NCBI RefSeq assembly: GCF_031143425.1 | Contig: NC_090446.1 | Coordinates: 657,221,717 to 657,285,716 of the forward strand | Direction: 5' to 3' | Length of the DNA stretch: 64,000 bases | Source of the DNA: Pleurodeles waltl | Lineage: Eukaryota > Chordata > Amphibia > Caudata > Salamandridae | In this document: piece by piece, positions 46,312 to 59,269 of the stretch | How the letters are laid out: each line of letters begins with the position of its first letter | Numbering within the stretch: position 1 is the first letter of the stretch | Program-made: the position numbers and the translations under genes | The notes under the pieces: generated by a model | Told to the model about the DNA's origin: nothing | The model's database searches: none | Seen by the model: only the letters and a program-made list of their open reading frames with translations

Positions 46312-47751
46312 ATGTCCCCACAAAGGCATGGTGGAGAAAATTGTCGGGGTAGAGCCACAGCTCCTTGGAGCACAGGTACAGCAGATATCCATTGCCAGGA
46401 AGATGGAGCTATGGCCGAGAATCGTGGACAGGGTGAACGCCATGGGGCAGCATCCAAGAACAAGGGATGACATCAGGAAGGGGTGGAACGATCTACGGGG
46501 GAAGGTATGTTCCATAGCAGCAAGGCACCAGCTCGCCCTACAGAGGACTGGAGGTGGACCCCCACCTCCTCCCCCACAACTCACAGCATGGTAGGAGCAA
46601 GTCTTGGCATTATTGCATCTTGAGGAACTCACTGGAGTAGCCAGAGGACTGGACACTGGTAAGTCAATATTTACTACTAGTCACCCCCCATACCTGCATG
46701 CCATCTCACACCCTCACCTTCACTCCCATCACTCCACCACATCCCACATACTGCACCTACACATATGACTAACCCCAATGCCAAGCCCTGCATGCTCCAC
46801 TGATGAATGGACAGCCCTCCCAGCCCTGCATGGACAGCATAGGGAAACTAACAATCACACAATACATCACCAGAAACAAGTAAAAGGTGGCAGGGCAACA
46901 CCCACGATAGAGGGGAAGCCAGGGATGTACAATATGTCACACACATGAAGCATAATACATCACTTACATCCCCAAAGGTACCCCAGCCAATGTCAGCGGA
47001 GAGGAGGTGCTACGACTACCCAGTCCCCCAACAGAAGATGCCTCCAATGATGACAGTAACTCTGGACTTCAGGATCTGGATGACCTACCTGACACATCAA
47101 GGACCACTGGACAGCCGGTCACCCAAGCCCACTCACAGTCCACCACAGAGCCTCCCTCATAAGTATCCAACACCACAAAACCCACTCGGAGTACCGACAC
47201 CTCTGTCCGCAGGACACGTCAATCAGCAGTGTGCCCCCCTGTACAGGAATCCCAGTCTACACATACCCAAGACTGTCATGGACCTGGGGTCAGTGGCAGT
47301 GGGCACACCATTCAGGGGACACAGGCACAGGCCATAAAGGACCATGGGAGGGCTGCTGTGTGCCAGTGGGAGGAAAGGATTAGGGAAGTGACTCTCCAGG
47401 AGGCACTTTCCGAGATCCTGGAGCCTACCAACATTCCCAGGACACGATGGGAGAGATCACTGACAACGTGCAGGAAAACAGGTGGCTGCAGGAGGGACAG
47501 TATCGGGGGATCAGGGAGGACTTGCAGGCCAGTAACACCACCCTGATCTCCATAGCTAGGGTGCTGGCAGACATGGCCAACATTCTGAGGGAGGCAACAG
47601 CACAGCAGCGGGCCCCTACAAGTAGCCAATCCATTGACCAGCCCTCTGCTTCCGCTGCAGCTAGTGGGCAGGAGGCCCTGCCACAGGACCCACAGGCCAA
47701 TAGCACCCCTCCCTCTGCAGAAGGTGAACCACACCGCACACGGTCCCTGTG
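46312..47751 (+). pseudogene. Myb1, copy 3
   Basis: Exon 1 46,312-46,658 starts MSPQR, then about 32 bases (encoding HPRFSEEV…) are missing. The Myb/SANT-like domain continues in another frame with EKIVGVEPQLLG, KMELWPRIVDRVNAMG and RDDIRKGWNDLRGK. A stop follows LTAW. Donor G|GTAAGT. Exon 2 starts at about 46,978 after CCCCAAAG with compatible phase, has a stop near 47,161 (…TTEPPS), and ends at TGA 47,749-47,751. The helical block and basic C-terminus (EGEPHRTRSL) are recognisable. Confidence 0.78.
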
Positions 47752-49788
47752 AACCAGACTGAAGCCAGTGACACTTGCCAAGAACCACTGCCAGAAAATG
47801 AGACTCTCCTGATTGTCCCCCTTTTGTCCCACACTGTCACCTTGTCGACTTTGAACTGCCTTTGCTCTCCTTCCTATGGCCACATGGACACTGCACCTGT
47901 GCTACAAACAGACTGGAACAATACCCTGGACTTTCCTCCATCATCACCCCATTCCATTGGCCTTTCCCCTCAATTTCTTAGCACTACAATAAACACCCTT
48001 GAATACAACTTGACTACTAGTATTTTATGTATTGAAAATGTGCATTTATGGAATCAGTCACATCTAGTGCAAATTAACTGTACACTGTGAGCGCATAGAA
48101 ATAAGGAAATGTAGCTGGCTGTAGACAGCACACTAGTACACAGTTGTTGTATCACCAACATCAGTAAATTGACAAGCCATAGGTGACAGTAAGTTAAGAT
48201 GCAAAGGAAGTTAATGCTGTCATGCTACAGCCACACAGAATACACCAATAGTCATAGGAATGTGCAATTGCTCTGTCTCATCTGTGTGTCATTGGAAATA
48301 TTGATGGATAACTGATGTTCTGTTGTCCTCATCCTCATCCTCAGCCTCTTCATCCTCACTGTCCTCGGGGTCTACTGCTGCCACAGGGACATCTCCAGTC
48401 TCCTCCTCCTGCAGAAAAGGTACATGGCATCTGAGGGACAGGTTGTGCAATATGCAGCATGCCACTACTATCTGGCAGACCTTCTTGGGTGAGTAGCACA
48501 AGGATCCACCTGTTAGATGGAGGCACCGGAACCTGGCCTTCAGGAGGCCAAAGGTCCTCTCCATTATCTGTCTGGTTCACCCATGTGCCTCATAATAACG
48601 TTCCTCAGCCCCTGTCCTGGCATTCCTCACAGTAGTCAGCAGCCACGATAGGTTTGGGTAGCCATAGTCACCTGCAAGTATTGATGGACCACATTTAGCC
48701 TCACACAATCCTATGGGGGGAACACCTGAATGCTTACACTAACATACAGTGGGTGGGGACCAAGGCTCACCTATTAGCCACACCCTGTGCCTCTGTAGTT
48801 GGGCCATCATTTTTGGGATGCTGCTAATCCTCAGAACAGAGGCATCATGCACTGACCCAGGATACTCAGCATTGACGTGGGAGATGTACTGGTCCGCAAG
48901 GCACACCATCTGCACATTCAGTGAGTGGAAACTCTTGCGGTTCCTGAACACCTGTTTATTCTGGCGAAGGGGGGGACAAATGCGATAGGTGTCCTGTCAA
49001 TCGCCCCAATACTATTGGGGATATGTCCCATTGCATAGAATCCGGCCTTCACAGTTGCCAAATCTTCCACCTGGGGGAAAGAAATGTAGCTGCACATGTG
49101 TTTTACCAGGGCAGACAAGACTCTTGCCAGCACATTTGAGAACATTGGCTGTGACATTCCTGCTGCCAAGCCCACTGTCACTTAGAAAGAACCAGTTGCC
49201 AAGAAATGGAGTACTGATAGCACTTGCACAAGAGGGGCGATCGCAGTCATATGATGGATAGATGAGATCAGGTCTGGTTCCAATTGGGCACAAAGCTCCA
49301 TAAGGGGTCTGTACACAGGGGTATGTTTCCACCTCCTATTCATCCACAGTGGTAGGTATCGGAGGGACACAAGAGTGAGTAGGCTGTTAGTGTACTTGGT
49401 GCACTTATGTAATGGGACAGTGCTAATGGCGAGGTATGTGGCAATCTAATCTGTGACACAGTTAATGTTGATATGACTGTTGCCCCCCCTTGAAATGGCA
49501 ACCCCCTGTCCTGTATGTGGGGACAGGTGGAAGTAAGGTAATTCCGCTGACGTTGGGCATCATAGCGGAAGGCGGTCTTGCACCACTGTGCAATTACTCA
49601 TTGGATGATACGGGACTCTATGGAGTACGGTGGCCAATGGGGATGTGCGCTGACGGTGACTGTGTACACCACCGCTGACGTGACCGCCATTTTCTATCTG
49701 ATTCCTCACTTGTGTCCTGACCTTCAACAGGAGAATACTTGCACTGCGTGTGCTACTGTGACCTGTGTCTTGAACCACCATTACCCAT

Positions 49789-52446
49789 ATGACCGGGGAA
49801 AGGGCCCCTGCCTTCACTTCAGAGGAGTTGGAGCGACTGATGGATGGGGTCCTATTCCAATGCAGACTGCTGTATGGGCCTCCAGACCAACAGGTGAGTA
49901 CACATTGGGCACAATGCATGTGGGAAGGACGGATAGAGATGTGTGTGCAAGCATCGTGTCATTGGTGGGGCAGGGGGAATGTCTTGTGGTGGTTTACATG
50001 GTGTGCGCTGGGCAATGTGTGTGCCAATGGTGATGGAAATGGGTATGGTGGGCCATTTGTGTGACAGGTTGGACTGTTTGTTTAATGGTGTTCTCCTGTT
50101 TGTATTGCCTCTGCAGGTCAGCGCCCATCAAAAGAAGGGATTATGGCATGCCATCGCCAACGACGTGTGGACCCTGTTGGTCTATGGCAGGCCGAGCACC
50201 CACTGTCGGAAACGGTGGGAGGACCTCAGATGCTGGGCAGGGAAGACTGTGGATTCCCAGCTGGGATGGCCTCCCAACAAGGAAGGGGTGAAGTTGGAAC
50301 CTGACCCCCCTGGCCCGCATACTGGTGGTGGCCTACCCTGAGCTGGATGGGTGCATGAGGGAATCACAGCAGACACAAGGGGGTGAGTTCAGTGAGTATC
50401 ATTCCGAAATTTGGCAGGTGGTGTGGGGTCCAGTTGGCGGATGTGGGTTAGTGGTTGCCCCTAAGGCCAGGCCAGACATTGCAGCCTGGGTCAACTCTAG
50501 GGTAATGGGTGTATAGCAAATGCAGGTAACCTAGCTTGTTAGCATTTTATTTCAGGCAGGGCTTCGTGGGTACCAGGAGGGTTGCAGTTGGCGGTGTGTA
50601 TGTCCCTCATTTTGCCTTAGCATCTAGCCATATCACTGGCAGTGCAATGCATAGTGCTTATGCCTGATCCCTGTCTGTGAGGGTGCTGTGTATGCCAATT
50701 GCGCTGTTGGTGCAGACATTGACCCAGTGTTTCCTTTGTCTCTGCCCCCCTTTTTTGTTCTGTTATTCTGTCCTTGTATACATTAGCATCATCTGGCGGT
50801 TGAGCACGGGCACCGGTGACAGAGGGAGCTGCATTCCACAGACAGGACCCAGGAGGCAGAGTACACTGACACCAAGGGAACCAGTGGGACAGAGGGCGAG
50901 GGGAGCACCACGGCAGAGACAGGAGGTGACAACACAGACTCAGATACCTCCTCCAATGGGAGCTCCCCTGTGGTGGCAGACACCTCTGTGACCACCCCAG
51001 CTGCAGGAACAGCCGCAACCCCTGTACCAGCACCATCCTCCCAGTAGCCCCTCAGCGAGTTGCCCATGCCCGCTCAGCCAGGAGGGGGGCATCTCCTTCG
51101 CCCCAGTCACCTCAGGACCTGCCCCAGTGAGCCCTGCTGCCCTGAGTGAGGAGGCTATTGACCTCCTGAGATCCATTTCTATAGGGCAATCAACCATTGT
51201 GAATGCCATCCAGGGGCTGGCATCCCAGATGCAGCAATGCATTGCATTCCTTGAGGGCATTCATGGTGGATTGGCGGCCCAGCAGAGATCGATTCAGGCT
51301 CTGGCCTTCTCTCTCATGGCAGCCATTGTCCCTGATTCTACCATCCCCACACCAACTACCACTTCCCAGTCTCCTCAACCCCAACCCATCCCAGGCACAC
51401 ATACTGATGACCATGTACACAAAACAACACCCAAGAGTGGCTCAGTCAAACACAGGCACCACACTTCATCCCACAAGCACTCACGCAAACACCAGGCAGT
51501 TGAAGACAAAACAACATCCACTGCCTCCACTGTCTCCCCCTTCTCCTCCTCCTCCACCTCCCACCCAGTCATGTCCATACTCACACCTGCATGCACTGCA
51601 CCAACATCCACCACCAGCATCACCACACCAAGCACCACACACACCTCACTAGCAGACACCTCCACAACATCCATGCACGCATCCCCTGTGTCCTCTCCCA
51701 CCCTGTCTGTACCCCCTTCTAAAGGACAGAAACACAAGCACTCAGACACCCAACAGCCATCCACCTCACATCAGCATTTTGCCCATGCACCTGCACCCAA
51801 ATCCAGCAGACATACACCTCCTACAACCGCTCCCTCAGCCTCCACTCCCATCACTCCTCCCTCTTCCCGCCCCACCGTACCTAAGAAGCTTTTCCTTGCC
51901 CAACTTGACCTCTTTCCTTCCCCCCGTCCTGCCCATAGGAACAGGGTCCCAATGACCCAGCTCAGCACCTCAGCCAAACAGTCCACACGGCCAGTGGTGG
52001 CACCACCTAGTCATGGTAGGAAGTCAGTGAATGATCCCACTCCACCAGCCACGAAGGGGAAGGATCCTACACCTCCAACCAAGAAGGGGAAGGAGCGTGC
52101 ACTTCCAGCCAAGAAGGGGAAGGAGCCTGCACCTCTCGCTTTGAAGGGGAAGAAGTCCTCAACTCCTGCCCAGAAGGCTAAGGAACACATAAAACCTGCC
52201 ATGAAGGGGAAGAAGCCATCAACCCCTGCAAGGAAGGGTAAGGATTCCACGCCCCATGTCATGGAAAGGACGAAGCCCTCTACTCCAGAGGAGGCAGTCA
52301 GGGTGACACCTCCACCACCACCAGTGGTCACAGGTCCCCCACTGTCAGCTGAGGAAGTGAAGCCATCACCACCTTCAGAGGCTGCCCAGGAGGCACCGCC
52401 ATCTGCCACCACACTGCAGACATCACCACCAGCGGAAGCCATGTAG
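49789..52446 (+). pseudogene. Myb2, copy 3
   Basis: Exons 49,789-49,893, 50,117-50,382 and 50,787-52,446, with the same donors and acceptors as copy 1. The usual start codon is changed to ATT; the next ATG, a few codons in, gives MTGERAPAFTSEELERLMDG. Exon 2 keeps STHCRKRWEDLRCW and has a one-base deletion after DSQLG. Exon 3 has an early TGA (GGA in copy 1) but a long open part 51,127-52,446 with SPAALSEEAIDLLRSISIGQ, AAQQRSIQALAFSLMAAIVP and KKLFLAQLDLFPSP. The C-terminus is a lysine-rich tandem repeat (PAKKGKE type) followed by P/E-rich sequence to the TAG at 52,446. Confidence 0.8.
52020..52260 (+). repeat. lysine-rich coding repeat in Myb2 tail, copy 3
   Basis: About eight units near CCAGCCAAGAAGGGGAAGGA encode variants of P-A-K-K-G-K-E-x. 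They occupy the position of the TAAKDTA repeat in copy 1 and the AAAQGG/GEP repeat in copy 4. Confidence 0.75.
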
Positions 52447-52499
52447 GCCACCCTCCAGAGGCTGCTGTACGAGGGCCCCCCTCCAGAACCAGAGGGAAA

Positions 52500-52905
52500 G
52501 TCACCCACTCTATATACTGTGGCCTTGCACTACCCAGCACAAAGAACTGGACATGGAGCCTCCTCCAGAACCAGTGGGAGAGTCACCCCCCTGAGAGACT
52601 GTGGCCTTGCACTCCCCAGCATGAAGAAATGGGCCTGGAGCCCCCTCCAGAACCAGTGGAAAAGAAACCCACTCTAGAGACTGTGGCCTTGCACTTCCCA
52701 GGACATAGAACTGGGCATGAGCCCCCTCCAGAACCAGTGGGAAAGTCACCAACTCCAGAGGCTGTGACCTTGCACTCCCCAGGACAGAAAACTGGGCATG
52801 GAGACCCCTCCAGTACCAGTTGGAGAGTCACCCACTCGCAGGACTGTGGCCTTGCACTCCCCAGGAGAGAGAAATGGGCATGGAGCCCCCTCCAGAACCA
52901 GTGGG
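52500..52905 (+). repeat. about 80-bp minisatellite, about 5 units, copy 3
   Basis: Units contain CTGTGGCCTTGCACTCCCCA, GGGCATGGAGCC and CCCTCCAGAACCAGTGGGA. They combine the core of the copy 1 64-bp array with the end of its 74-bp array, so they probably represent the longer ancestral unit. Confidence 0.85.
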
Positions 52906-53794
52906 CTTGTTCCCGACTTCGGCTGAGGTGCTCCCCATCCCCCTGAGGTACCTGCTCACTTGCAAACTGATGCCCCAGCAGAGTTCTACCCGGATGAAGT
53001 CAGGATTCGAATTGGGCTTTGGACAGTGCCCTGTGGCCATGTGGGCCCTTTGAATAGTGGACTGGGCAGCCTCCCTTTGTGTACATGTGTACATATCTGT
53101 TTCACAGACAATTGGTTTATTTATTAGCTGTTGGTATTAATACATTCACCTTGGTCCATTCCTGTTGTTCTTGCATTATTCTCCTGTGTATCGTGTGCAA
53201 ATTGTTGTTGGTGTGCAGCTGGACGTGTGTATGGTGTGTGTCTGGTGTGTGTTGTACGTGTGTGGGTGTCACTCTTGTTTTCCTCCCTCCCTCCCTTGTA
53301 TGCTAGGCAGCTGCACTCACCGTCGTTGTCTTCATCGGTGTTGGTGTTCCAGGTGGAGCATAATGTAGAGGATCATCGGAAAAACGTGCAGTTCGGGTTC
53401 CGTGGCGGCGTTGTTCCTCCCTGTGTCTCCCATGGTAAGTCTTTTCTCTTCTGTGATGTGTTTCCACCAGGCTTTTGATGGCGTTGATACCGCCGTGGAA
53501 AACATGTCAGATTGTAGGGTCTTAATATGGTGGCCGGTACTTTGTCTCCTGCCTGGCTGTTTATGGTGACCGCCGGCATGTGTGGTGTTTCCGCCCTGGC
53601 AGATTGTGTGGTACATTGGCTGCCTATGGGAGTTCTTGCCGCCATGGTCATAATTTGGGGGTAATTTCCGCCGGCCTGTTGGCGATACTGCCGCCACTTT
53701 ATCAATCACTGCCAGGGTCATAATGAGGGCCATGATCCCTATGCAATACCAAAAATGGTGTTAGGAGCAAAGGAGCGTCACCCCACTGGTTGAG

Positions 53795-53850
53795 CCAGAA
53801 GCAGAAAAATTAAACAATAGTTTACTATTGTTTTATTTTTGTGCTTCTGG
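53795..53850. repeat. 26-bp-arm inverted repeat (hairpin)
   Basis: CCAGAAGCAGAAAAATTAAA… pairs with …TTTTATTTTTGTGCTTCTGG around a 4-base loop with few mismatches, about 60 bp right of Harbinger copy 3. It may be the centre or end of an unrecognised DNA element. No gene nearby. Confidence 0.75.
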
Positions 53851-54280
53851 AACAGTCAGCAGTGCAGGGAGGGGCGGTGGGCCACAGGAGAGGGGAAGGG
53901 GGGGGGGAGAAGGGAAGAGTGTACCTAAGTGGACATGTGTGTAGGCCAGCCATCTGAGGTTTAATAGCCGGGCTGGAGAAACTGCACAAACCCCAGGGCT
54001 GAGCGGCATGGTAGATATTGTGAAGTCGATCTAAGTGCTAGTCGAAATAGGTTCTTTGATATTAGGATAGAAAAACCAGTAGATAACCTAGAATAAATGT
54101 ATCTATCAGGCCCATGGATCATCTTTACAACACTGACTCCCTGTGGAGTTGCTATCTTTAACTGCTCCAGGGGAATGGGTCCTCTAAAATTTTCCAGAGA
54201 CTGGTGGATATGTGGTGTGTGCTTGCTTGGACAGGCCGCTGCTTATCAGTGCCTGGTCCCAGGAAGAACCTCTACATCAA
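53851..54280. other. unassigned, no gene seen
   Basis: Includes a G-rich stretch at 53,895-53,915. No recognisable coding sequence. Confidence 0.4.
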
Positions 54281-54343
54281 GAATTGACCAAATAGAAGAC
54301 CATCCCTGAAGGCCCTTGGATGATAGCTCTTGTAGGACAGCAA
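54281..54343 (-). repeat. inverted partial copy of the Penelope-like fragment
   Basis: Reverse complement of 54,573-54,636, about 63 bases with few differences, separated by about 230 bases. Penelope-like elements often carry inverted or tandem partial copies at their ends. Confidence 0.8.
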
Positions 54344-54489
54344 GGCATTATTGACTGTGGGTTTTCAATAAAAACTTGTGTAGTTTGCCCTCCCTGTGCG
54401 CATTTATGGGCAATGTTTGAGTCATTTGTGATAACTGAAAATATAAGATGTTTAACTGATATAAATAATCAATATCTATGTAGATAACG

Positions 54490-54665
54490 TAAAATGTTGG
54501 AAACAATATATTGATGACATCTTTTTAATTTGGACAGCTCCTCAGCAAGAACTAGAGGATATCATTTATTATTTGCTGTCCTACAAGAGCTATCATCCAA
54601 GGGCCCTTAGGGATGGTCTTCCATTTGGTCAATTTCTGCAGATACTCAAAATTTCTTACTGAAAG
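54490..54665 (+). pseudogene. Penelope-like element reverse transcriptase fragment
   Basis: Plus-strand translation gives WKQYIDDIFLIWTAPQQELE, the catalytic YxDD region in the form typical of Penelope-like reverse transcriptases, then after an apparent internal deletion SYHPRALRDGLPFGQFL, matching the HP…L..GLP.GQF block of the same family. Stops follow from about 54,660. No GIY-YIG domain is seen. A short, dead remnant. Confidence 0.75.
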
Positions 54666-55749
54666 AGTATATATTTTTTTTAATATGGTCATTTGCGATG
54701 TTGTCAAGGAGAGTAAAAGATGTTAATAAGGCAGTAAAGTCAGTGGGCTTCTGAAACCAGTTCATCACTGATATTTCGTAAGTAGGAAGTCACCAGTGAT
54801 GTCATTAGTGGTGTCACTGACCATGTCACGAGTGATGTAATATGTGAGGTCATAAGCAGTGCATTATGGAAGTGCAAGTTATAGTTAGCTAAGGTAACTA
54901 TAACTTCTGGTTTGTATGAGTAAATTCAGAACATAACTATAATGTCCCTGTAGCCTTCAGTTTTTTTAGTGACAATATATATAAATTAGACTGGCCTTAC
55001 CATGTACAAACAACACATCTCCAACAACACATTATGGGATGCCATCATCCATCCAACAGCTTTCTACTCACGACAATAACACCACATGTCATAAAAATAC
55101 TATGCAGCACTAACTAGACAGAACACCATCATGTGCATAAAGCTGTTGCACCACTGGCTCCAGGCTGACACGGATTTCCAAAGCCACTTTGGGCAGGTAG
55201 GGCACAGCGGCATGAGTGTTGCTTTAAGCAGAGAGAGGTCAGCGGGCCATAACATTCACTAACTAGCTTGCCAGTACAACATTCCATGTTGCCATTCATC
55301 TTTCAGGGAGCTCCTTGCTGGGGGGGAGCCATTAGGTCTTCCTCATTTCCTGGTGAATTCTTGGTCCCAGAATTTCTCCTACAGAAAAAATCCAGCCCAA
55401 TCTAAGTTGGACAACCTGCTTTCTTTCCCTACCTGATTCCTCCCAATCTCAAGTGGCAACACCCATCCATGATTGAATTTACTGTTTCCCAAGGTACATA
55501 AGGGAGCCTGTCCTTCCTCTTTTGCACGCAATGCATCCTCGTGTTAGGTTTGTTACTTAGCTCCTGATTCCTGTCCTACCTGAAGTTTTTTTTGCCCTTG
55601 GGCTTTTTGCTTCGACAGCATCTCTGGCTGACGAGAACAGCCCAAGTCAGAACCTTTCAGCTTCCTCATCCGGGCCCTGACAAATGCTGAACCAAAGCCA
55701 CATAGTTGCCAATGTTATGCACCACACCAACAAACATGCTAAGAACAAT
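54666..55749. other. unassigned, no gene seen
   Basis: No domain recognised. It may contain further decayed Penelope sequence in its first 150 bases. Confidence 0.4.
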
Positions 55750-56280
55750 GGCCCAGAGTTAGGAAACAGTGGCACATCAGCACTTTTTCCACACCCTTCC
55801 CCCACCAGCATACAACAACATCATGGTTGCGCCATAGTGAACATACAGTGCAACATGTTGGTAGTTAGAACCATAGCGTCAACATTTGTACACTATTGTG
55901 GCGGTTTACTACACTAGCATAACACTTTTTTACCTAGTGTAGCAAAGTGCAAGGAGTCCATTGAATTAAATGGGTGAGCCATTTTAACGCCTTCTCTGAG
56001 TAGGCGTTAAAAATGACAGAAAAAATGGCGCAGTAAACTCTGCTAAATTTCACTGTGCCATTCTTTTGGGACCTCCTAGTGCCAGACACCCCCTTTGCAT
56101 CCATTATGCCTGGCGCAAGCATAATGTGGTGCAAGGGATTGCAAAGTGACACAATGCATGCATTGCACCACTCTGTAAAAATGGAGCAGGGGAAATGCCA
56201 CATTAACGCCACATTTGTGTCAAAAAATTACACCAATGTGGCACAAGGTGGCTCTAGGGGCTTCTTAAATATCTGGCCCA
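55750..56280. mobile_element. possible MITE, about 530 bp, different family
   Basis: The left end GGCCCAGAGTTAGGAAACAG and right end (reverse complement GGGCCAGATATTTAAGAAGC) are weakly inverted. The interior has T-rich and GTGCAA-rich non-coding sequence with repeated GCACCA/TGGTGC motifs. No clear target duplication. The termini differ from the Harbinger set. Confidence 0.45.
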
Positions 56281-59269
56281 ATATGTTCCATCTAGCATAA
56301 GCATAACACTCCCTCATGTGGTGGTCCTTTGTGATGGAGGAAATGTGCTCACTCAGCCCAGGGAGCCCTTAGTTGTCCTTTTTTGCACCATTAAATAGCA
56401 GCTTCTTGAAAGGGCACTTGTAAACTTTCCTCTTTCCACATTTTGAACTTCTTGCTTGCTCTACATGTCTTTTCTGCATCGATCAATGTAAGAGGGAGAC
56501 AACTTCACAGCCTTTTACATTAGTCCAGATGCTCGTAGTCAGCATATTCTTGAAAAAAGAGAAAGGAGGAGGCACTCTAGTGGGTAAATGGAAACAGGTA
56601 TAACAAAATTTTACATATTGGGGAATGTTTAGCACATTTGCTTGGTCTGTTTATGTTATTTGTTTGTGGGATGAGTGTAGTGTGTTACAGTCATATATTT
56701 GCATCCCCGAGGTCCCCTCGAGGATGCCCTCGGGTTCAATATTTCTTTTATGCTTTGTATTCTGCATTCTTTTGAAACTTGTTATGTTCTGCCTCCAGGG
56801 AATGTTTACCCTGAGTGATCAGTTTTCCTGACCTCTCTGAGCATGTAGGCACCTCCTAGTCATGGGCTTCTTTACACAATAAATACCTGTATACTTATCC
56901 ACAACTTCTGAAACCTCCTACATATGAGATACTGGTGATGAGCTGATTTCAGAAGCCCAACGCCTTTACTGCTTTATTCACATATTTTACTCTTCTGGAG
57001 GAAAGCTTCTTCATCTTCTGGAGCTGCGTGGAGCTTTTGCTTCATTAGAGCTGCCGCTTTGTTGGAGATGTTAACGCTGAGTTTCATTAATGAATATTCA
57101 TGTATTCTGAGTGTTGAGTTTGCATAGAAAATGTATTAACTTAGGGAAAAATAATGCACACATTTGAAGTTGCACCCACGTGAGTGGCCGCCAATGTTCA
57201 CGAAGTGTACTTATTAATAGCTTATTAATGTGAAATGTTGAGCTTATGTTTGATTATTGCAGTAGTAAAACATATTAAAGGTTATGTATTATATATTAGC
57301 TTTATTAATCACAGACCTTAACTGCATTTTCTTAGGTGTTTTATAAATTGGTTGATTAGAGAATTAAATTGTGATTTTCCACTGTACTGACCATGTGCTC
57401 GTAGCTGAAGTTCGTTCTCATGAGAAACTGCTTGCTAGAAGATGCAGTACTTGCTAGGGCAACAATGTATAATGTAGTGTGTTGAAGACTGACCTTCCCA
57501 GGAGAACACAATGGATGCACTGACTGGAGTATAAGCTGCAACATTATTGATACCTGACAAGCCGAATGACGTGAACAGCAGAAGAGGAGCCAATCATCGA
57601 CATGTGAACCATGTAGTAGTAAAACTTTAGTTTAGGGTTTTTATTGTCATTGGACTAAGTGTAAACATGTGATTCTTTGACCAATAAGGTAGTGGAAAAT
57701 AGTTTTGGGAAATCTGACTTAGCCGGACTGCACCAAGAGGAGAGAGGCAGTCCTGAAGGGCCATTAGTTATTTTTCTTCTTAACTGTCTTGAGAGTTTAG
57801 CTCTATTCTTTTCTGAACTGCATGAAGAGACTTTGCTTTTCTGAAGTTTGATGCTGAACCCTGATGTCTTGCTGACCGAGCTGATGTCCTATCGATGAAG
57901 ACTGTCACAGCTTGCTGAACCATACTAAGGCAAGGAATAAGATGATGTTTCTGATTGTTATGCCTATTTGTTTTTGTTTCTAGGTACCAACCGCTATTTT
58001 GATAGAGCCATAGTTAGATGTTTTTCCAAATTTGTGTGACTAAATTGTTTTGCATGAATTCCAAACATGCTATTCTAATCTGATGTTAGTGAGGCTTCTC
58101 ACTGATGAAGTTTGCTACATGGAATAACAGTTGATGTCTTTTCTTTGCTGAATCTAAATGTATGCTATTTCGTTTGTGCAGTTATTCTTATTATTAATTT
58201 GTACTATAACTTCAGAATGTGTGGTAGCTCAAGCTTTGATTAGATTGCGATTCTCTTGCCGCTTTGGTCAGCCAATATTATTCTTGTATGTCTATCATTT
58301 AATATTGAGACTAAGCTGTGTGACATTAGCATTGGTAATATAGGGAAAGAAACATTCTAACTTTTTCATAAAAGGTGTGGTTATTCGTGGCCGAGAGGTT
58401 ATGGTGTGTGGAAATTACTGACACCTACTGATTGTTATGGTTATTGATCAGAACTGTTGCAGTGATATATGGTGGGAACAACTCAAAGCGTAGTCAAAAG
58501 GTTCATCGGCCTACACGCGTCTCCCTTGTAAGTTTACTTAACAGGGTCAGACGCGTTCACAGAGCTGATGATTCATTCTTCTCTGATCTTCAGATGGAGT
58601 GGCTTGGATCTTCATTTCTGAGCAGTGCATACTGCGACTTGTTTTCTCATTGCTGAGTGATACTTACCGGGTGAGATAGAGACTCATCCTTTGTGTTCTG
58701 ATGCCACCAGCATTCCATCACCTGCTTGTAGTGTGCCATACCCATCACAGCACTGCTGCGCCTCTCTGTCCTATCTACTTTGCCTCATGTGGCACCGTAT
58801 AAAGTTTTGCTGCTGTGTTCATAGGACCATTTGAGAGGAGGTGCACAGCACTCTGGGGGCGACATAGAGAGGTGGTGTGTGGCACTCTTCTGAGCGTTTA
58901 AATATTTGTGCACTGTACCATATATAAACATTTTCAAGTCTGTGCATGTCCCTTTTCCAGGCACATCTCATTTCATTGCTGGAAACTGAGAGGGGTGCTC
59001 AGCAGTGGTCATTTATTCTTCAAGCTCTTCCTCCCGTAATACATTGAAGTTGTGACATCATCTCAAGTGGCCACCCTTAATTGGGCTAATTGTTAACTTT
59101 AGTGATTGAAACCTCTTACTTTATAATGCTGATCACTATTTATAATATATCTTTAAAAATTCTCATTTGCTCTGTGGCCATTTTAGTCTGAGAAACTCAT
59201 CTAAGAAGTAATTTTGAGCATCGTTTAGTCTTTTGAACTTACCTTACTATTTCCTTTCTCATTTACATT
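56281..59269. other. unassigned; may contain the LTR/leader of the Gag fragment
   Basis: AT-rich, with an AATAAA near 56,878 and no recognisable domain. Because a Gag start follows at 59,270, part of this stretch could be a gypsy LTR and leader, but I could not define LTR ends or a primer-binding site. Confidence 0.4.

Larger units (their letters stand above)
48289..53403 (-). pseudogene. HARBI1-like DDE transposase, copy 3
   Basis: Inferred exon 1 at 53,403-53,321 is 83 nt like copies 1 and 4, with start ATG changed to ACG, an internal TGA, and an intact GTGAGT donor. Exon 2 runs from about 49,370 to 48,771. Its acceptor AG appears changed to AC, about 23 codons after PVYRPL are deleted, CAA is changed to TAA in GSFQ, and GAIDGTH reads GAIDRTP. 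The C-run after VPP is one base short, as in copies 1 and 2. Intron 2 has an intact donor and acceptor. Exon 3 ends at 48,289 (…VIHQYFQ) with CGA changed to TGA in HGRTRR. Non-functional. Confidence 0.8.
45767..53731 (+). mobile_element. Harbinger transposon copy 3, 8.0 kb, three genes
   Basis: Ends AGCCCTCACTATGACATTGG and (reverse complement) GGCCCTCATTATGACCCTGG, flanked by ATA (45,764-45,766) and ATG (53,732-53,734), a duplication with one mismatch. Same gene order and strands as copy 1: Myb1 right, transposase left, Myb2 right, minisatellite, transposase exon 1 left. It is the most diverged copy; all genes have stops or frameshifts. Confidence 0.88.
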
